DNA of 64,000 nt from positions 1 to 64,000 of the forward strand of contig JBGURX010000052.1 of the NCBI GenBank assembly GCA_045132235.1, in the 5' to 3' direction. This document shows, piece after piece, positions 1 to 7,166 of the stretch (position 1 is the stretch's first letter; each line of letters begins with the position of its first letter). A model generated the notes under the pieces. That model was given only the letters and a program-made list of their open reading frames with translations. It was not told where the DNA came from and did not search any database. The translations under genes and the position numbers were made by a program. Source of the stretch: UBA1756 sp045132235. Its GTDB lineage: Bacteria > Bacteroidota > Bacteroidia > Bacteroidales > WCHB1-69.

Positions 1-44
1 GCCGCACCGATCACCCACCATTTGCTGTGCTTCCTCCAGTCCAT
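1..44 (-). CDS. 5' end of an unidentified gene downstream of the Wzz-like gene
   Basis: An ATG on the minus strand at 44 opens a frame reading MDWRKHSKWWVIGA before the window ends. It begins 15 bp after the stop of the Wzz-like gene on the same strand, so it is probably the next gene of that operon. A basic and tryptophan-rich start followed by a hydrophobic run would suit a membrane protein, but 14 residues cannot identify it. Confidence 0.45.
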   Translation of the reverse strand, partial: MDWRKHSKWWVIGA

Positions 45-59
45 GCAAAAGGGAACTAT

Positions 60-1118
60 TTATTCAGCGGAATGCTCTGCTGTGTCAGGTTTTTCGTCCT
101 CTTTGCGACGCAGACTCGGCGTGCCCTTGATGTTCTCCACCACTAACAAAACTATCACTGTGACAATCAGTGCCGACAGGGCGGCCACGATGGTGATGAT
201 GGACTTCTTGGGATAACATTTCTTGTCGGGAACGATGGCCCGCTGGATGACGAACTTGGTGGGGATGTTGTTGTCCATATCCACCTTGGCATCCATCATC
301 TTCTGCTTCACTAACGACTGATACTCACGGAAGCTGAACTGCAGGTCGTGAAGCGCTTCGGCTCTCGGTCCCCAGATGGCCATGGTGTCGAGCAGTGCCT
401 GCAGGCGCTGCTGGGCGGCTGTATTGCCCTGTGCCACCGCGATGGCCCACTGCTGCATCACACGCTCCGACTGGCTTTCAAAGTCAAAGACACCATGCTC
501 CATGATGACGCGGATGGAGTCATCCACCCGTTCGATTTCAGCGGTAACATCATCCAACTGTTTCTGCAGCACTGCGTAAGCGGCACGCGCACGCTCGTTC
601 TCAATCTCCCGCTTGGTGGTGTCGAGCAAGATTACCACATCGTTGGCGATGCGGCAAGCCATCTCGGGGTCTTTGTCCTCAAAGGTGATGGAAATGGCGC
701 CATATTTCGTGCGCTTGATGTCCAGACTCTCTTCGATGTTTTTGTAAAGCTTTGTCTGCCAGTATTTTTTAGTGGTATCTAACTCATAATGCTGGATCAA
801 ATTATGTCTTTGGATGAGCTTGTCCTTCAATTCGCGCGAGCCCAAAATCTCCATCATCTGCTCGGTTTCCGCCTCGATGGCGTAGGCCTTCATGTCCATG
901 CGCTCATTGTTGGTCTCGTCGGCCAGCAAAATCTTGGAGACCGAGTTGGTGCGCGGCGCGTACACGATGGCCGTGGACTTGAAATGCGGCTTGATAAAGC
1001 AGGCGCACACAAAGGCGACGACCGCAGCCGCCACCGTGACGATGGTTAATAATTTCCATTTGCTGGCAATGAAGCGCAGCAGGCTGAAAGAACTGTACTC
1101 GCTTTCCGTATTTTTCAT
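60..1118 (-). CDS. Wzz/chain-length-determinant family protein
   Basis: A 352-residue inner-membrane protein of the polysaccharide co-polymerase type, which sets chain length during Wzy-dependent O-antigen or capsule synthesis. A cytoplasmic N-terminus is followed by a membrane segment at about residues 23-43. A long charged periplasmic part, predicted mostly helical, covers about 90-290. A second membrane segment near 305-328 ends in a charged cytoplasmic tail. The region before the second segment (FVIQRAIVPDKKCYPKK) has the conserved Wzz proline-rich lead-in. No tyrosine-kinase domain is fused. It is followed at 15 bp by another gene start at the window edge, so an export operon probably continues outside. 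Confidence 0.85.
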   Translation of the reverse strand: MKNTESEYSSFSLLRFIASKWKLLTIVTVAAAVVAFVCACFIKPHFKSTAIVYAPRTNSVSKILLADETNNERMDMKAYAIEAETEQMMEILGSRELKDKLIQRHNLIQHYELDTTKKYWQTKLYKNIEESLDIKRTKYGAISITFEDKDPEMACRIANDVVILLDTTKREIENERARAAYAVLQKQLDDVTAEIERVDDSIRVIMEHGVFDFESQSERVMQQWAIAVAQGNTAAQQRLQALLDTMAIWGPRAEALHDLQFSFREYQSLVKQKMMDAKVDMDNNIPTKFVIQRAIVPDKKCYPKKSIITIVAALSALIVTVIVLLVVENIKGTPSLRRKEDEKPDTAEHSAE

Positions 1119-1193
1119 AGATGAGGTTGATATTCGGCACTCAAACGATGGAATGCCTTTTTTATTGCATAAAATACCGATGTTTTGTCTGAT

Positions 1194-1808
1194 TTACTCT
1201 TCGCCCAGTGTTTGGCGGATTTTGCTGGTCAGGATGTCGATGCCCTTCTCGTTTTGTCCACCCACGGGGATGATGATGTCAGCCAGACGTTTTGTAGGCT
1301 CGATGAATGATTCGTGCATGGGTTTGACATATTTTTGGTAATGCACGATGGACTTGTCGAGGCCGCGGCCGCGTTCGTTCACATCGCGCTGGATGATGCG
1401 GATGAGCCGTTCGTCGGCGTTGGTATCTACAAACACCTTCAGGTCGAGGACATCGGCCAGTTCCGGGTCGGTGAAGATGAGGATGCCTTCCACAATCAGC
1501 ACTTTGGCCGGCGACACGGGGATGGTCTCCTTGCCCCTGCGGCAGGTGACGTACGAGTAGGTGGGCATCTCTACGCTTCTGCCCGCCTTCAACTCATTGA
1601 TATGCTGCACCAACAGCGGCCATTCTATGGAACGGGGATGGTCGAAGTTGATGGACTCTCGCTCCTCCTGCGTCAGCTCGCCGTTGTCGCGGTAGTAGGC
1701 ATCCTGCGACAGCACGCTCACCTTGTCCTGCGGCAGTGATTCGATGATTTTTTTTACAACGGAGGTCTTTCCTGATCCCGAACCTCCTGCTATACCGATA
1801 ACTAACAT
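1194..1808 (-). CDS. udk: uridine kinase
   Basis: A 204-residue kinase that phosphorylates uridine and cytidine with ATP or GTP in the pyrimidine salvage pathway. The Walker A loop GGSGSGKT lies at residues 8-15. It is followed by the family's SQDAYYRD and NFDHPRSIEWPLL segments, which bind the nucleoside, and by the RIIQRDVNERGR lid region. Length is normal for bacterial Udk. It lies 75 bp upstream of the Wzz-like gene on the same strand and has its own -7 promoter element at 1875-1882. No oddities are seen. Confidence 0.95.
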   Translation of the reverse strand: MLVIGIAGGSGSGKTSVVKKIIESLPQDKVSVLSQDAYYRDNGELTQEERESINFDHPRSIEWPLLVQHINELKAGRSVEMPTYSYVTCRRGKETIPVSPAKVLIVEGILIFTDPELADVLDLKVFVDTNADERLIRIIQRDVNERGRGLDKSIVHYQKYVKPMHESFIEPTKRLADIIIPVGGQNEKGIDILTSKIRQTLGEE

Positions 1809-1874
1809 GACTTGATATGAATCTTATTGATAATTAAACTGTTGCAATAATTCCCAAATTCTCATTTGAATTTG

Positions 1875-1882
1875 CAAAAATA
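1875..1882 (-). promoter_or_regulatory. -7 element for udk (TATTTTTG)
   Basis: Reads TATTTTTG on the minus strand, matching the Bacteroidota consensus TAnnTTTG. It lies 66 bp before the udk start codon. Confidence 0.55.
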
Positions 1883-1916
1883 GTGAAAATAATTTAACCC
1901 TATACGCACAACCTTT

Positions 1917-1946
1917 CCATTTTCAGTTTTCAGTTTTCAATTTTTA
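1917..1946. repeat. short TTTTCAG/TTTTCAA tandem repeat
   Basis: About four imperfect copies of a 7-base TTTTCAg unit lie directly upstream of the promoter at 1950. It is low-complexity DNA in the divergent intergenic region (1809-1981) and no function is apparent. Confidence 0.5.
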
Positions 1947-1949
1947 TTG

Positions 1950-1957
1950 TACCTTTG
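1950..1957 (+). promoter_or_regulatory. -7 element for the C69 dipeptidase gene (TACCTTTG)
   Basis: TACCTTTG fits TAnnTTTG exactly and lies 24 bp before the ATG at 1982. Confidence 0.6.
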
Positions 1958-1981
1958 CAAAGTTGAATTTAAATTTATAAA

Positions 1982-3595
1982 ATGATGAATATCAAAAGAT
2001 TACTTCTCTTCTGCTTATCCTTTGTCTCTGTTTTGTGTTTGAATGCCCAAGAGTGGGAATGGAACCTGAAGGGCGAGAACTGCACCTCCATCATGGTGGG
2101 CTGCAAGGCCAGCGCCGACGGCTCGGTCATCACCTCGCACACTTGCGACGGCATGTACCGCACCTGGCTGCGCTGGGAACCCGCCGCCGACCACAAGGCG
2201 GGCACGAAACATGTGGTGTACAAAGGCTCGATGCATACCGCCAATCCTACCGACACGAAAGGCCTGAAGGTGGCCGGCGAGATTCCGGAAGTGGCCCACA
2301 CCTACGCCTATCTCAACACGGCCTACCCCTGCCTCAACGAGAAACAGCTGGCCATCGGCGAAAGCACCTTCTCGGGTCCCGACACGCTGGTCAACAGCAA
2401 CGGCATGTTCCTTATCGAGGAGCTTGAGCGCATCGCCCTGCAGCGCTGCGACAACGCCCGCGACGCCATCCGCACCATCGGCGAGATGATTGCCCAGTAC
2501 GGCTACGGCGACGGTGGCGAGTGCATCACCATCGCCGACAAGAAAGAGGTTTGGCAGATGGAGATCATGGGCGAAGGTCCCGACAAAATCGGCGGCATCT
2601 GGGTCGCCCAGCGCGTGCCCGACGACGAGGTGGCGGTGAGCTGCAATGTGGCCCGCATCGGCCGCCTCATGCGCAACAACCCCGACTATTTCCTCTGCTC
2701 CGACAACGTGGAGGCCGTGGCCAAAAAGTACGGCTTCTGGGACGGCACCGGCGAGTTCATCTGGTGGCGCGCCTTCCCCTCCGACTATGCTGGCGGCAAG
2801 AACCATACCGAACGCGAGTGGTACATCTTCAGCCAGCTCGCTCCGTCAAGAAATTTCCAGCTCGATGACGAAGACCTGCCCTTCTCCATCAAGCCCGAGC
2901 AGAAAGTGTCGGCCGAGAAGGTGATGGAGCTTTTCCGCGCCACCTACGAGGGATGCCCCGAACTCGACCAGCTGCAAAACCTCACCATCGTGAAGGAGAA
3001 AAAGAACAAGGATGGCGAAACCTACAACGACACTACCATCTCTACCGTCGGCAACCCGTGGATGAGCGGTGCCGAGCGCAACCTTTACAATGCCTTGAAA
3101 CCCGGCACGGTGGAATTTCACCGCGGGGTGGCCATGTCATGGTGCTCCTATTCCTTTGTGGCTCAGTGCCGCAGCTGGCTGCCCGATGCTGTGGGCGGCG
3201 TGTGCTGGTTCGCCTTCGAGAACCCCGGCCAAAGTCCCCGCATTCCCATCTATGCCGGTAGCAACAAACTGCCCGATGCCTTCTACCACTGCGGCCACCA
3301 CGGCGTGGACGACAATGCCGCCCTCTGGCAATACCGCAAGGCCAACAAACTCGCCCAAGTGCGCTGGGGCTCCGTCAAGAATTTGATGATGACCTCTGTG
3401 ATGGATTTTGAGAAGGAGATGATTCAACAAGATGTTGAACTGCAGTCTTTTATTAAAAATGAAGGAGACAAATGCAAAGGCAAAAAGCTCTCCGCCAAGC
3501 TGAACGGCATCACCGATGATTTCTATAAAAGAACTTCCAAGGAATGGAAGGATTTGGAGAACAAGTTCTGGTCGTTGTTTTGGAGTGGTTTCTAA
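1982..3595 (+). CDS. C69 family dipeptidase, exported
   Basis: A 537-residue Ntn-hydrolase-fold peptidase of family C69 (PepD-like), expected to cleave dipeptides outside the cytoplasm. A signal peptide covers about residues 1-22 (ending LNAQ). The segment NCTSIMVGCKASADGS follows, and Cys34 is the likely nucleophile exposed by N-terminal processing. The conserved T-C-D-G-M-Y-R-T-W region comes directly after. The C-terminus is basic and helical. A second Met at codon 2 makes the exact start ambiguous by three bases. Only 17 bp separate it from the MBL hydrolase gene, so the two are probably cotranscribed from the promoter at 1950. Confidence 0.88.
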   Translation: MMNIKRLLLFCLSFVSVLCLNAQEWEWNLKGENCTSIMVGCKASADGSVITSHTCDGMYRTWLRWEPAADHKAGTKHVVYKGSMHTANPTDTKGLKVAGEIPEVAHTYAYLNTAYPCLNEKQLAIGESTFSGPDTLVNSNGMFLIEELERIALQRCDNARDAIRTIGEMIAQYGYGDGGECITIADKKEVWQMEIMGEGPDKIGGIWVAQRVPDDEVAVSCNVARIGRLMRNNPDYFLCSDNVEAVAKKYGFWDGTGEFIWWRAFPSDYAGGKNHTEREWYIFSQLAPSRNFQLDDEDLPFSIKPEQKVSAEKVMELFRATYEGCPELDQLQNLTIVKEKKNKDGETYNDTTISTVGNPWMSGAERNLYNALKPGTVEFHRGVAMSWCSYSFVAQCRSWLPDAVGGVCWFAFENPGQSPRIPIYAGSNKLPDAFYHCGHHGVDDNAALWQYRKANKLAQVRWGSVKNLMMTSVMDFEKEMIQQDVELQSFIKNEGDKCKGKKLSAKLNGITDDFYKRTSKEWKDLENKFWSLFWSGF

Positions 3596-3612
3596 TTTTG
3601 AAGAATTAAACT

Positions 3613-4278
3613 ATGGAAATACGGATTTTTCCCTGCAACTTCATACAAGTCAATACCATACTCCTGTACGATGAGACCGGCGAGGCGGTCATCATCGACC
3701 CGGGCATGGCGACGGAGGAGGAGCAGCACCAGATGGCGCAGTTCGTCAATCAGCATCAACTCATTGTCAAATCCATCATCGTCACCCATCCCCATATCGA
3801 CCACACGATAGGCTGCGGCTGGGCGGTGCGCACCTTTGCCGCGCCGCTGCTGATGCACAAGGACGGGCTGCCGGTGTATGAGCACAATGTGGCCTACGGG
3901 GTGGCGTTCAACATGGATTGTACCAAAGAGGACTTCCCGCAGCCTGATGTCTTCCTCAAGGAGGGCGACCGTATCACCTTCGGCCATCAGGAGCTGCAGG
4001 TCATGGAGGCGCCCGGCCACTGCGCCGGCAGCGTGCTGCTGTACCACAAGGCGGAAGGCCTGCTGTTTGTCGGCGACTTGGTGTTCCAAGGCAGTGTAGG
4101 CCGCAGCGACCTGCCCACCGGCGATTCTGAAACATTACTCGAGAGCATCCGCTCGAAAGTGCTGCCCCTTCCCGATGATACTGTGATCTTCCCTGGTCAC
4201 GGGCCGTCCACCACACTTGATGCCGAAAAAATGGACAATCCTTTCTTCAGAATTGTCCTTAATCGAAATAATCCGTAA
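3613..4278 (+). CDS. MBL-fold metallo-hydrolase (glyoxalase II-like)
   Basis: A 221-residue cytoplasmic metallo-beta-lactamase-fold enzyme with no signal peptide. The metal motif HPHIDH lies at residues 59-64. Further ligands are expected in PGHCAGS, GDLVF and the C-terminal FPGHGP. This set is typical of the YcbL/glyoxalase II-like thioester hydrolases, but substrate cannot be read from the sequence. It follows the C69 gene closely and ends 16 bp from the convergent repeat-protein gene. Confidence 0.88.
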   Translation: MEIRIFPCNFIQVNTILLYDETGEAVIIDPGMATEEEQHQMAQFVNQHQLIVKSIIVTHPHIDHTIGCGWAVRTFAAPLLMHKDGLPVYEHNVAYGVAFNMDCTKEDFPQPDVFLKEGDRITFGHQELQVMEAPGHCAGSVLLYHKAEGLLFVGDLVFQGSVGRSDLPTGDSETLLESIRSKVLPLPDDTVIFPGHGPSTTLDAEKMDNPFFRIVLNRNNP

Positions 4279-4294
4279 ATTAATTGCTTCTGCG

Positions 4295-5614
4295 TTAGAA
4301 GGGCTTGGCGTATTCTCCGCTTAACTCTTTGTAAACCTTTACCTTGTTGCCGTGTTCAAACTGCACGCTGTACATCACTTTGCCTTTGGCATCCCAGTAG
4401 GTCCACTTGCCTTCGCGCACGCGGTTGTCGTAGCAGCCTTCCATCTGTTTCTTGCCGTTGGGGTAGTACTCCACAAACTTGCCGTTGGCCGCGCCGTTGG
4501 TGAAATTCTGCTCGCGCATTTTCACCTCCCTTTCATTATAGAAAACCCACATGCCGTTCTTTTCACCGTTCACAAACTTGCCTTCTTCGGTTTTCTGGCC
4601 GTTGTCGGCGTATTCCACCCAGCTGCCGTGCTTCTCGCCTTTGCTGTAGTAGCCGGTGGAGCGTTTCTTGCCGTTCTCGTTCCAATATTTATATACGCCG
4701 TCGCGCACGTTGTCGTTGTAGCCGCTTTCGTATTTCTGGGTGCCGTCAGGATAGTAGCCTTTCCACAGCCCGCACATCTGTCCGGCCTTGAAATCGCCTT
4801 CGTCTTTCACCACGCCCGTCTCGTACCACTGCACCCAGTGGCCGTCCTCTTTGTTGAACGAGAAGTTGCCGCTGCGCTGTTTCGCTCCATTTTCATACCA
4901 AGCCTCCCATTTGCCGTTGCGCATCCCGTTGCGGAAATCGCCTTTTTTCCAAAGCATTCCACCCTCTTCATAGTAGTAGGTCCATGTGCCGTGCTGTAAT
5001 CCTCCGCGGAATTCGCCGGTACTGCCCAATTGTCCGTTGGCATAATAGAATTTCCACGTGCCCTCTTGCAGGTCTTCTTCGAAATTTCCTTCCATCTCCA
5101 CCTCGCCGTTGGTGTGCCATCCTTTCGCGGCCCCGCTCAATTTCCCATCCGCATAGGTCCCTTCAAACGACTTCTGTCCGCCTTCGTAATAGTCGGTCAA
5201 CGGACCGTTCAGATTGTCTTTCTGGTAAGAACATTTTCTATATACTTGTCCATCAGGATAATAAAAAGTCCAGTCGCCATCTTTCATGCTGTTTTTCATG
5301 GCACCTTCCGACTCCAACTTTCCGCTGGCATACCAGCTTTTGAAAGAACCGTTGTCGGCATAATACTCCTGCGAAAGCTGTCCACTCTCATACCATGCTT
5401 TCCAAAGTCCGACCTTCTTTCCGTGCAGGTATTTCCCCTCCATCATCAGCCGTCCGTCGGGATGATAGAATTTCCAAACGCCCTCTTCGATGGAATCTTT
5501 GGCCAGCCCGATGGATTTCAGCTGCTGGTTGTTCCAATAAGTTTTGAGGGTATCTTGGGCAAAAATTGGACTAACTGCCAGAAAAACAGATAGTAAGGTG
5601 GTGATTGCTTTCAT
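4295..5614 (-). CDS. MORN/YwqK-repeat secreted protein
   Basis: About 439 residues from the chosen start, which opens with a signal peptide (MKAITTLLSVFLAVSPIFAQ). An in-frame ATG at 5653 would add 13 residues without a leader and lies upstream of the likely transcription start. The mature protein is almost entirely repeats of about 23 residues, with motifs such as G.W..YY.dG....eG.y..G...G. These are the YwqK-type MORN variant, which forms an elongated beta-hairpin stack. Family members are common in Bacteroidota, and no enzymatic residues are visible. It may be a periplasmic or surface scaffold. The antitoxin name attached to YwqK has no support here, because no partner toxin is adjacent. 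Confidence 0.85.
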   Translation of the reverse strand: MKAITTLLSVFLAVSPIFAQDTLKTYWNNQQLKSIGLAKDSIEEGVWKFYHPDGRLMMEGKYLHGKKVGLWKAWYESGQLSQEYYADNGSFKSWYASGKLESEGAMKNSMKDGDWTFYYPDGQVYRKCSYQKDNLNGPLTDYYEGGQKSFEGTYADGKLSGAAKGWHTNGEVEMEGNFEEDLQEGTWKFYYANGQLGSTGEFRGGLQHGTWTYYYEEGGMLWKKGDFRNGMRNGKWEAWYENGAKQRSGNFSFNKEDGHWVQWYETGVVKDEGDFKAGQMCGLWKGYYPDGTQKYESGYNDNVRDGVYKYWNENGKKRSTGYYSKGEKHGSWVEYADNGQKTEEGKFVNGEKNGMWVFYNEREVKMREQNFTNGAANGKFVEYYPNGKKQMEGCYDNRVREGKWTYWDAKGKVMYSVQFEHGNKVKVYKELSGEYAKPF

Positions 5615-5639
5615 GGTTTTGGTTTTGAATAATGAATTG

Positions 5640-5647
5640 CAAAAATA
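5640..5647 (-). promoter_or_regulatory. -7 element for the MORN-repeat gene (TATTTTTG)
   Basis: Minus-strand TATTTTTG, 26 bp before the ATG at 5614. Its position supports that start over the ATG at 5653. Confidence 0.55.
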
Positions 5648-5685
5648 AAACATTTTTTCATTATCGTTTGTATTGGAAATTTTTG

Positions 5686-5693
5686 TATTTTTG
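5686..5693 (+). promoter_or_regulatory. -7 element for rpsU (TATTTTTG)
   Basis: TATTTTTG, 49 bp before the rpsU start, with a TTTG at 5667-5670 that could be a short-spaced -33 element. Confidence 0.6.
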
Positions 5694-5727
5694 CACGCTA
5701 AAAAATTAAAGTTTAACCATTTAAAAG

Positions 5728-5735
5728 AAAGAGGT
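5728..5735 (+). promoter_or_regulatory. strong Shine-Dalgarno site of rpsU
   Basis: The leader reads AGAAAGAGGT and ends seven bases before the ATG at 5743. GAGGT can pair with the CCUCC core of 16S rRNA, and AGAAAG with the CUUUC-U tail. Most other genes here show no such site, so the strong match at the gene for bS21 stands out. Confidence 0.7.
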
Positions 5736-5742
5736 ATTTTTT

Positions 5743-5937
5743 ATGATCATCGTTCCCGTAAAAGAAGGCGAAAACATTGACAAAGCTTTGAAGAAATTGA
5801 AGAGAAAATTCGAGAAAACTGGCGTTTTGAAAGAATTACGCAATCGTCAGAAATTCACGAAGCCCAGTGTGGTACGCCGGGAACAGCGCTTGAAAGCCAT
5901 CTACGTCCAGCAGATGCTCAATGCTCAGCAGGAGTAG
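5743..5937 (+). CDS. rpsU: 30S ribosomal protein bS21
   Basis: A 64-residue basic protein matching bS21: MIIVPVKEGENIDKALKKLKRKFEKTG at the start, then a KFTKPSVVRREQR basic helix. It sits on the 30S platform near the 16S 3' end. In Bacteroidota bS21 helps hold the anti-Shine-Dalgarno tail out of reach, and rpsU is known as an exceptional gene that keeps a strong Shine-Dalgarno for autoregulation. The site seen here agrees with that. It is monocistronic, with its own promoter and a terminator at 5964. Confidence 0.97.
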   Translation: MIIVPVKEGENIDKALKKLKRKFEKTGVLKELRNRQKFTKPSVVRREQRLKAIYVQQMLNAQQE

Positions 5938-5963
5938 TTTTCTTGCGGTGATTTAGCAAAAGG

Positions 5964-5988
5964 GCAGACTTTTCGGTCTGCTTTTTTT
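5964..5988 (+). terminator. Rho-independent terminator of rpsU
   Basis: Stem GCAGAC / GTCTGC around loop TTTTCG, followed by seven Ts. Confidence 0.85.
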
Positions 5989-6058
5989 GTTCATACAGCA
6001 CTCTTTAAACTCTCCATCTCTCTGCGCATCTTATTCTCTGTTTTTTGCAATTTTCACC

Positions 6059-6490
6059 ATGAAACTTTCCAAAATTTTTATCCTCTCCACCCTGCTGCTC
6101 CTTGCAGCCTCTTTTGCTTCCGCCCAAACCACCGTCCGCCTCAAAGACCAGTGGGGAAGCAAGTTGTATTATGTTCAGAATAGTAATACATTGAGAATCA
6201 AAGACCAATGGGGCGATAAAATGTATTATTTTGATGGAAGCACGGTGCGTTTGAAAGATCAGTGGGGCGAAAAACTTTATTATTTTGATGGGAATACGGT
6301 GCGCCTGAAAGACCAGTGGGGCGAAAAACTCTACTATTTCGATGGCAACACCATCCGCTTCAAGGATCAGTGGGGTGAAAAGCTCTATTATCTGGATGGA
6401 AATACGCTGCGTTTGAAAGACCAGTGGGGTGAGAAAATCTATTATTTTGATGGTATCCCTGAAAAATGGGTGATTATTTGTATTATATAA
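6059..6490 (+). CDS. secreted protein of six near-identical 18-residue repeats
   Basis: 143 residues. The start at 6059 gives a clean signal peptide (MKLSKIFILSTLLLLAASFASAQ); an ORF extension to 5987 would begin in the rpsU terminator and is rejected. After cleavage come six units of the form TVRLKDQWGEKLYYFDGN, then a short hydrophobic tail (EKWVIICII). The alternation of a charged turn (KDQWG) and an aromatic strand (KLYYFDG) suggests a closed beta-repeat structure. It resembles proteins called 4-fold beta flower, but that match is from memory and uncertain. The units are also similar at DNA level (54 bp), so copy number may vary. It is followed by the dCMP deaminase gene after 16 bp. Confidence 0.75.
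   Translation: MKLSKIFILSTLLLLAASFASAQTTVRLKDQWGSKLYYVQNSNTLRIKDQWGDKMYYFDGSTVRLKDQWGEKLYYFDGNTVRLKDQWGEKLYYFDGNTIRFKDQWGEKLYYLDGNTLRLKDQWGEKIYYFDGIPEKWVIICII
6132..6455 (+). repeat. 54-bp coding tandem repeat, six copies
   Basis: The DNA of the beta-repeat gene repeats every 54 bases. Copies 3 and 4 encode identical 18-residue units. The word GACCAGTGGGG or GATCAGTGGGG recurs in every unit. Confidence 0.75.
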
Positions 6491-6506
6491 AGAATTGATA
6501 ATCAAT

Positions 6507-6998
6507 ATGGAAAATCAGGAAAAGAAACCTTATGTGCGTCCTTCTTGGGATGAATATTTTATGGAGATTGCCAATGCGGTGAGCAGCCGCGCCACTTGCG
6601 ACCGCGGCCGCAGCGGCTGTGTCATCGTGCGTGACCGCCAGATTCTGGTCACCGGCTATGTGGGCTCGCCCAAAGGGCTGCCGCACTGCGATGAGGTGGG
6701 CCACCAGCTGAAGAAAACCATTCACGAGGACGGCACCGTCACCGAGCACTGCGTGCGTACCGTACATGCCGAGCAGAATGCCATCTGTCAGGCCGCGAAG
6801 TTGGGCATCTCGTTGAACAACAGCACCCTGTATTGCCGCATGACCCCCTGCCGTGTGTGCGCCATGCTGATCATCAACTGTGGTATCACGCGGGTGGTGT
6901 GCGAGAAAAAGTACCATGCCGGCGCCGAGTCGGAGGAGATGTTCCGCAAGGCCGGCGTGCAGCTGGAGTTCTTCTCTGAGGAAATCCTGAAATATTAA
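6507..6998 (+). CDS. dCMP deaminase (ComEB family)
   Basis: A 163-residue zinc deaminase converting dCMP to dUMP, which feeds dTMP synthesis. The catalytic HAE motif lies at residues 87-89 and PCRVC at 114-118. A second zinc-binding group is suggested by conserved Cys31, Cys38, His60 and Cys61 in the N-terminal part. The ATG at 6507 is chosen; a TTG at 6495 would add only MIIN. It lies 16 bp after the repeat-protein gene and probably shares its transcript, although the two functions are unrelated. It ends in a hairpin-rich intergenic region. Confidence 0.9.
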   Translation: MENQEKKPYVRPSWDEYFMEIANAVSSRATCDRGRSGCVIVRDRQILVTGYVGSPKGLPHCDEVGHQLKKTIHEDGTVTEHCVRTVHAEQNAICQAAKLGISLNNSTLYCRMTPCRVCAMLIINCGITRVVCEKKYHAGAESEEMFRKAGVQLEFFSEEILKY

Positions 6999-7000
6999 TG

Positions 7001-7026
7001 TAGAGACGCGCCATGGCACGTCTCTA
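7001..7026. repeat. palindromic element TAGAGACG...CGTCTCTA
   Basis: Perfect 8-bp arms enclose CGCCATGGCA. It lies two bases after the dCMP deaminase stop and looks like an interspersed palindromic element rather than a T-tailed terminator. Confidence 0.6.
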
Positions 7027-7055
7027 TCCCATTTCACATGCATATTTCACGCACC

Positions 7056-7080
7056 ATTCCGCCAGCATTGCTGGCGGAAT
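7056..7080. repeat. inverted repeat ATTCCGCCAGC/GCTGGCGGAAT
   Basis: A perfect 11-bp stem with a 3-base loop (ATT). No T-run follows on either strand. It is the second of three hairpins in 7001-7146. Confidence 0.6.
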
Positions 7081-7108
7081 CCCCTACAATCTTTGTGATG
7101 GGAAAAAC

Positions 7109-7146
7109 AAGAGAGCGGATAAAGCCTCGGCTTTATCCGCTCTCTT
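7109..7146. terminator. bidirectional terminator between dCMP deaminase and Omp28-like genes
   Basis: A 17-bp stem AAGAGAGCGGATAAAGC / GCTTTATCCGCTCTCTT with loop CTCG sits between two convergent genes. T-rich flanks are short, so it may end transcription from both sides imperfectly. Confidence 0.7.
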
Positions 7147-7166
7147 AATTAGTGGCTTAACGCCCC

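Noticed and set aside
4295..5614. toxin-antitoxin system based on the YwqK annotation
   Set aside because: Only the repeat protein is present; no toxin gene lies next to it and it carries a signal peptide.
6005..6505. 166-codon minus-strand frame over the repeat-protein gene
   Set aside because: It stays open only because the 54-bp unit repeats in phase; the plus-strand frame has a signal peptide and a sensible repeat.
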